64,000 nucleotides of DNA from positions 62,001-126,000 of the forward strand of contig JAQYUZ010000026.1 of assembly GCA_033819885.1 (NCBI GenBank). Reading direction: 5' to 3'. The stretch is from Microbotryomycetes sp. JL201. Its lineage: Eukaryota; Basidiomycota; Microbotryomycetes. Of this stretch, positions 63,005 through 64,000 are shown in pieces. Position 1 is the stretch's first letter; every line of letters begins with the position of its first letter. A model generated the notes under the pieces. The model was not told where the DNA came from. It made no database searches and worked only from the letters and a program-made list of their open reading frames with translations. The translations under genes were made by a program, and so were the position numbers.

Positions 63005-64000
63005 ATGTCGTCTACTAACCTGAACGATTTGATCCCGGCAACGAGTCCGTTATTACTGCCGAGCAAGCACCCTGACCGCCAACGCCGGCGGCGCAGCTCG
63101 ACGACGAGCTCACTCTCGATCGTACAGCGCAACGACGACATTCCAGACGATCTCGAGTTCTTGGCGCCGGGCACGTGGGCGGACGATGATGCAGACGGAC
63201 GCCATCGCGGCCGATTAGGCACTAACGATCCTGACGACGACCAGGGTTACGACGATGACTCGGACGACTCGCTCGATGACTTTACCCTCGAGGATGGTCA
63301 CATAGACGGCGTGCCATGCTGCAATGTCGTCCTCAAGGCAAAGTCAGTCCCCGTCCGCCCGAGGCACGTGACGTCTTTACGAGGCTAACCTCGATGCGCT
63401 CCTGACTGCAGGCAATACCGCTCTGAAGAATTCCACCAACTGCTTCTAGAGCTGCTGCGTGACGACCTGTGCATCCCCGGCTGGGACAAATTGCCCGCAG
63501 ACTTGCCCACGTCGCTCGTCCACATCCACAAAGTTTCGGGTTCATTGACAAACGCAGTGTTTTTCGTCTCAATTCCAGAGTCGGCGTTCGAGATCAATCC
63601 AGACGGCATCGCGCAACCGATTAACGACGATAGAGTGGCCGCCGCTGCGTCAACGCCACTTACGCCGTCAAGCTTGTTGCGGACTCTTGAGCTTGCCCGA
63701 AACACGTCGACACCTACGCCAGACGGTCACTCGACAAACGCGGCCCAGAAGCAAAACGAGCCGACTCGAACTGTCGTCGATGAAGGGCAAACTATCAAAA
63801 TCGAGGCTCCAACGCTCCTCTTGCGGGTGTACGGGCCATCGTCTGGCTCACTAATCTCGCGAAGGACGGAGTTGCATATTCTCCATACGCTTTCGTCGGC
63901 TTATGGCATCGGACCGCGCGTGCTTGGCACGTTTGCAAACGGCCGAGTCGAAGAATATTTTCACTCGCGCGCTCTGCACAAAGAAGAGATGCGCGACCCA
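63005..64000 (+). CDS. Choline/ethanolamine kinase, 3' end cut by window edge
   Basis: First enzyme of the CDP-choline or CDP-ethanolamine route, using ATP to phosphorylate choline or ethanolamine. The start at 63005 gives MSSTNLNDLIPATSPLLLPS, then a basic and then acidic N-terminal region (DDDQGYDDDSDDSLDDFTLE). After the intron: QYRSEEFHQLLLELLRDDLC, HKVSGSLTNAVFFVS (nucleotide-binding loop region), LLLRVYGPSSGSLISRRTEL, HILHTLSSAYGIGPRVLGTF and NGRVEEYFHSRALHKEEMRD, all typical of the family N-lobe. The catalytic HND and DFE parts would lie past 64000. Whether it prefers choline or ethanolamine cannot be told from this part. The intron is near 63346-63410 (gtcagt). Confidence 0.9.

Overview
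The window is nuclear DNA from an intron-rich, gene-dense fungus. It holds 28 protein genes that I can place with reasonable support plus a few weaker ones. Nearly all carry several introns of about 50 to 100 nt with CTNAC-like branch sites. The gene content (RSR1 ending in CTIL, VTC1, PHO89-type permease, LSM3, DBP8, RCF2, GID5/ARMC8, a PHD/chromodomain CHD remodeller) is fungal. The intron density, protein flavour and compact divergent layout suggest a basidiomycete; a Pucciniomycotina-like lineage is possible, but that is an inference. I see no rRNA, tRNA, CRISPR, transposon or virus-like element.

Layout, left to right. 1-7242: RRP43 (partial), an unrecognised coiled-coil protein, NAA10 and SEC10. 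7519-16752: VTC1, PTH2, a HyuB-only 5-oxoprolinase-type gene and VPS41. 17008-25393: a multi-pass membrane protein, the RINT1/TIP20 tether and the GID5/ARMC8 scaffold. 25631-31456: NOG1, a proline-rich protein, LSM3 and U1-C. 31632-39655: DBP8, RCF2, a FAH-fold hydrolase, RSR1, a small secreted protein and mL43. 39844-53596: an unrecognised protein, the large CHD remodeller, an oxidoreductase-like (OXLD1) protein, a SprT/HMG protease and a RAD51 paralog. 54019-64000: phosphate permease, succinyl-CoA ligase beta, V-ATPase subunit F, MPE1 and choline/ethanolamine kinase (partial). Many neighbours are divergent pairs sharing 60 to 550 bp promoters. The genes are mostly housekeeping (RNA processing, ribosome assembly, vesicle tethering, vacuole and phosphate, mitochondria) and form no obvious pathway cluster.

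The most distinctive signal is in splicing. Reading conserved proteins across exon junctions shows at least eleven introns that must start with GC (mostly GCAAGT or GCGAGT). GTCAGT is the commonest GT donor among the junctions I resolved. At least two genes (NOG1, RSR1) have their ATG start codon split by an intron. Coordinates of unmarked exons are hand-derived and may be off by a few bases. I found no convincing new multi-gene system.
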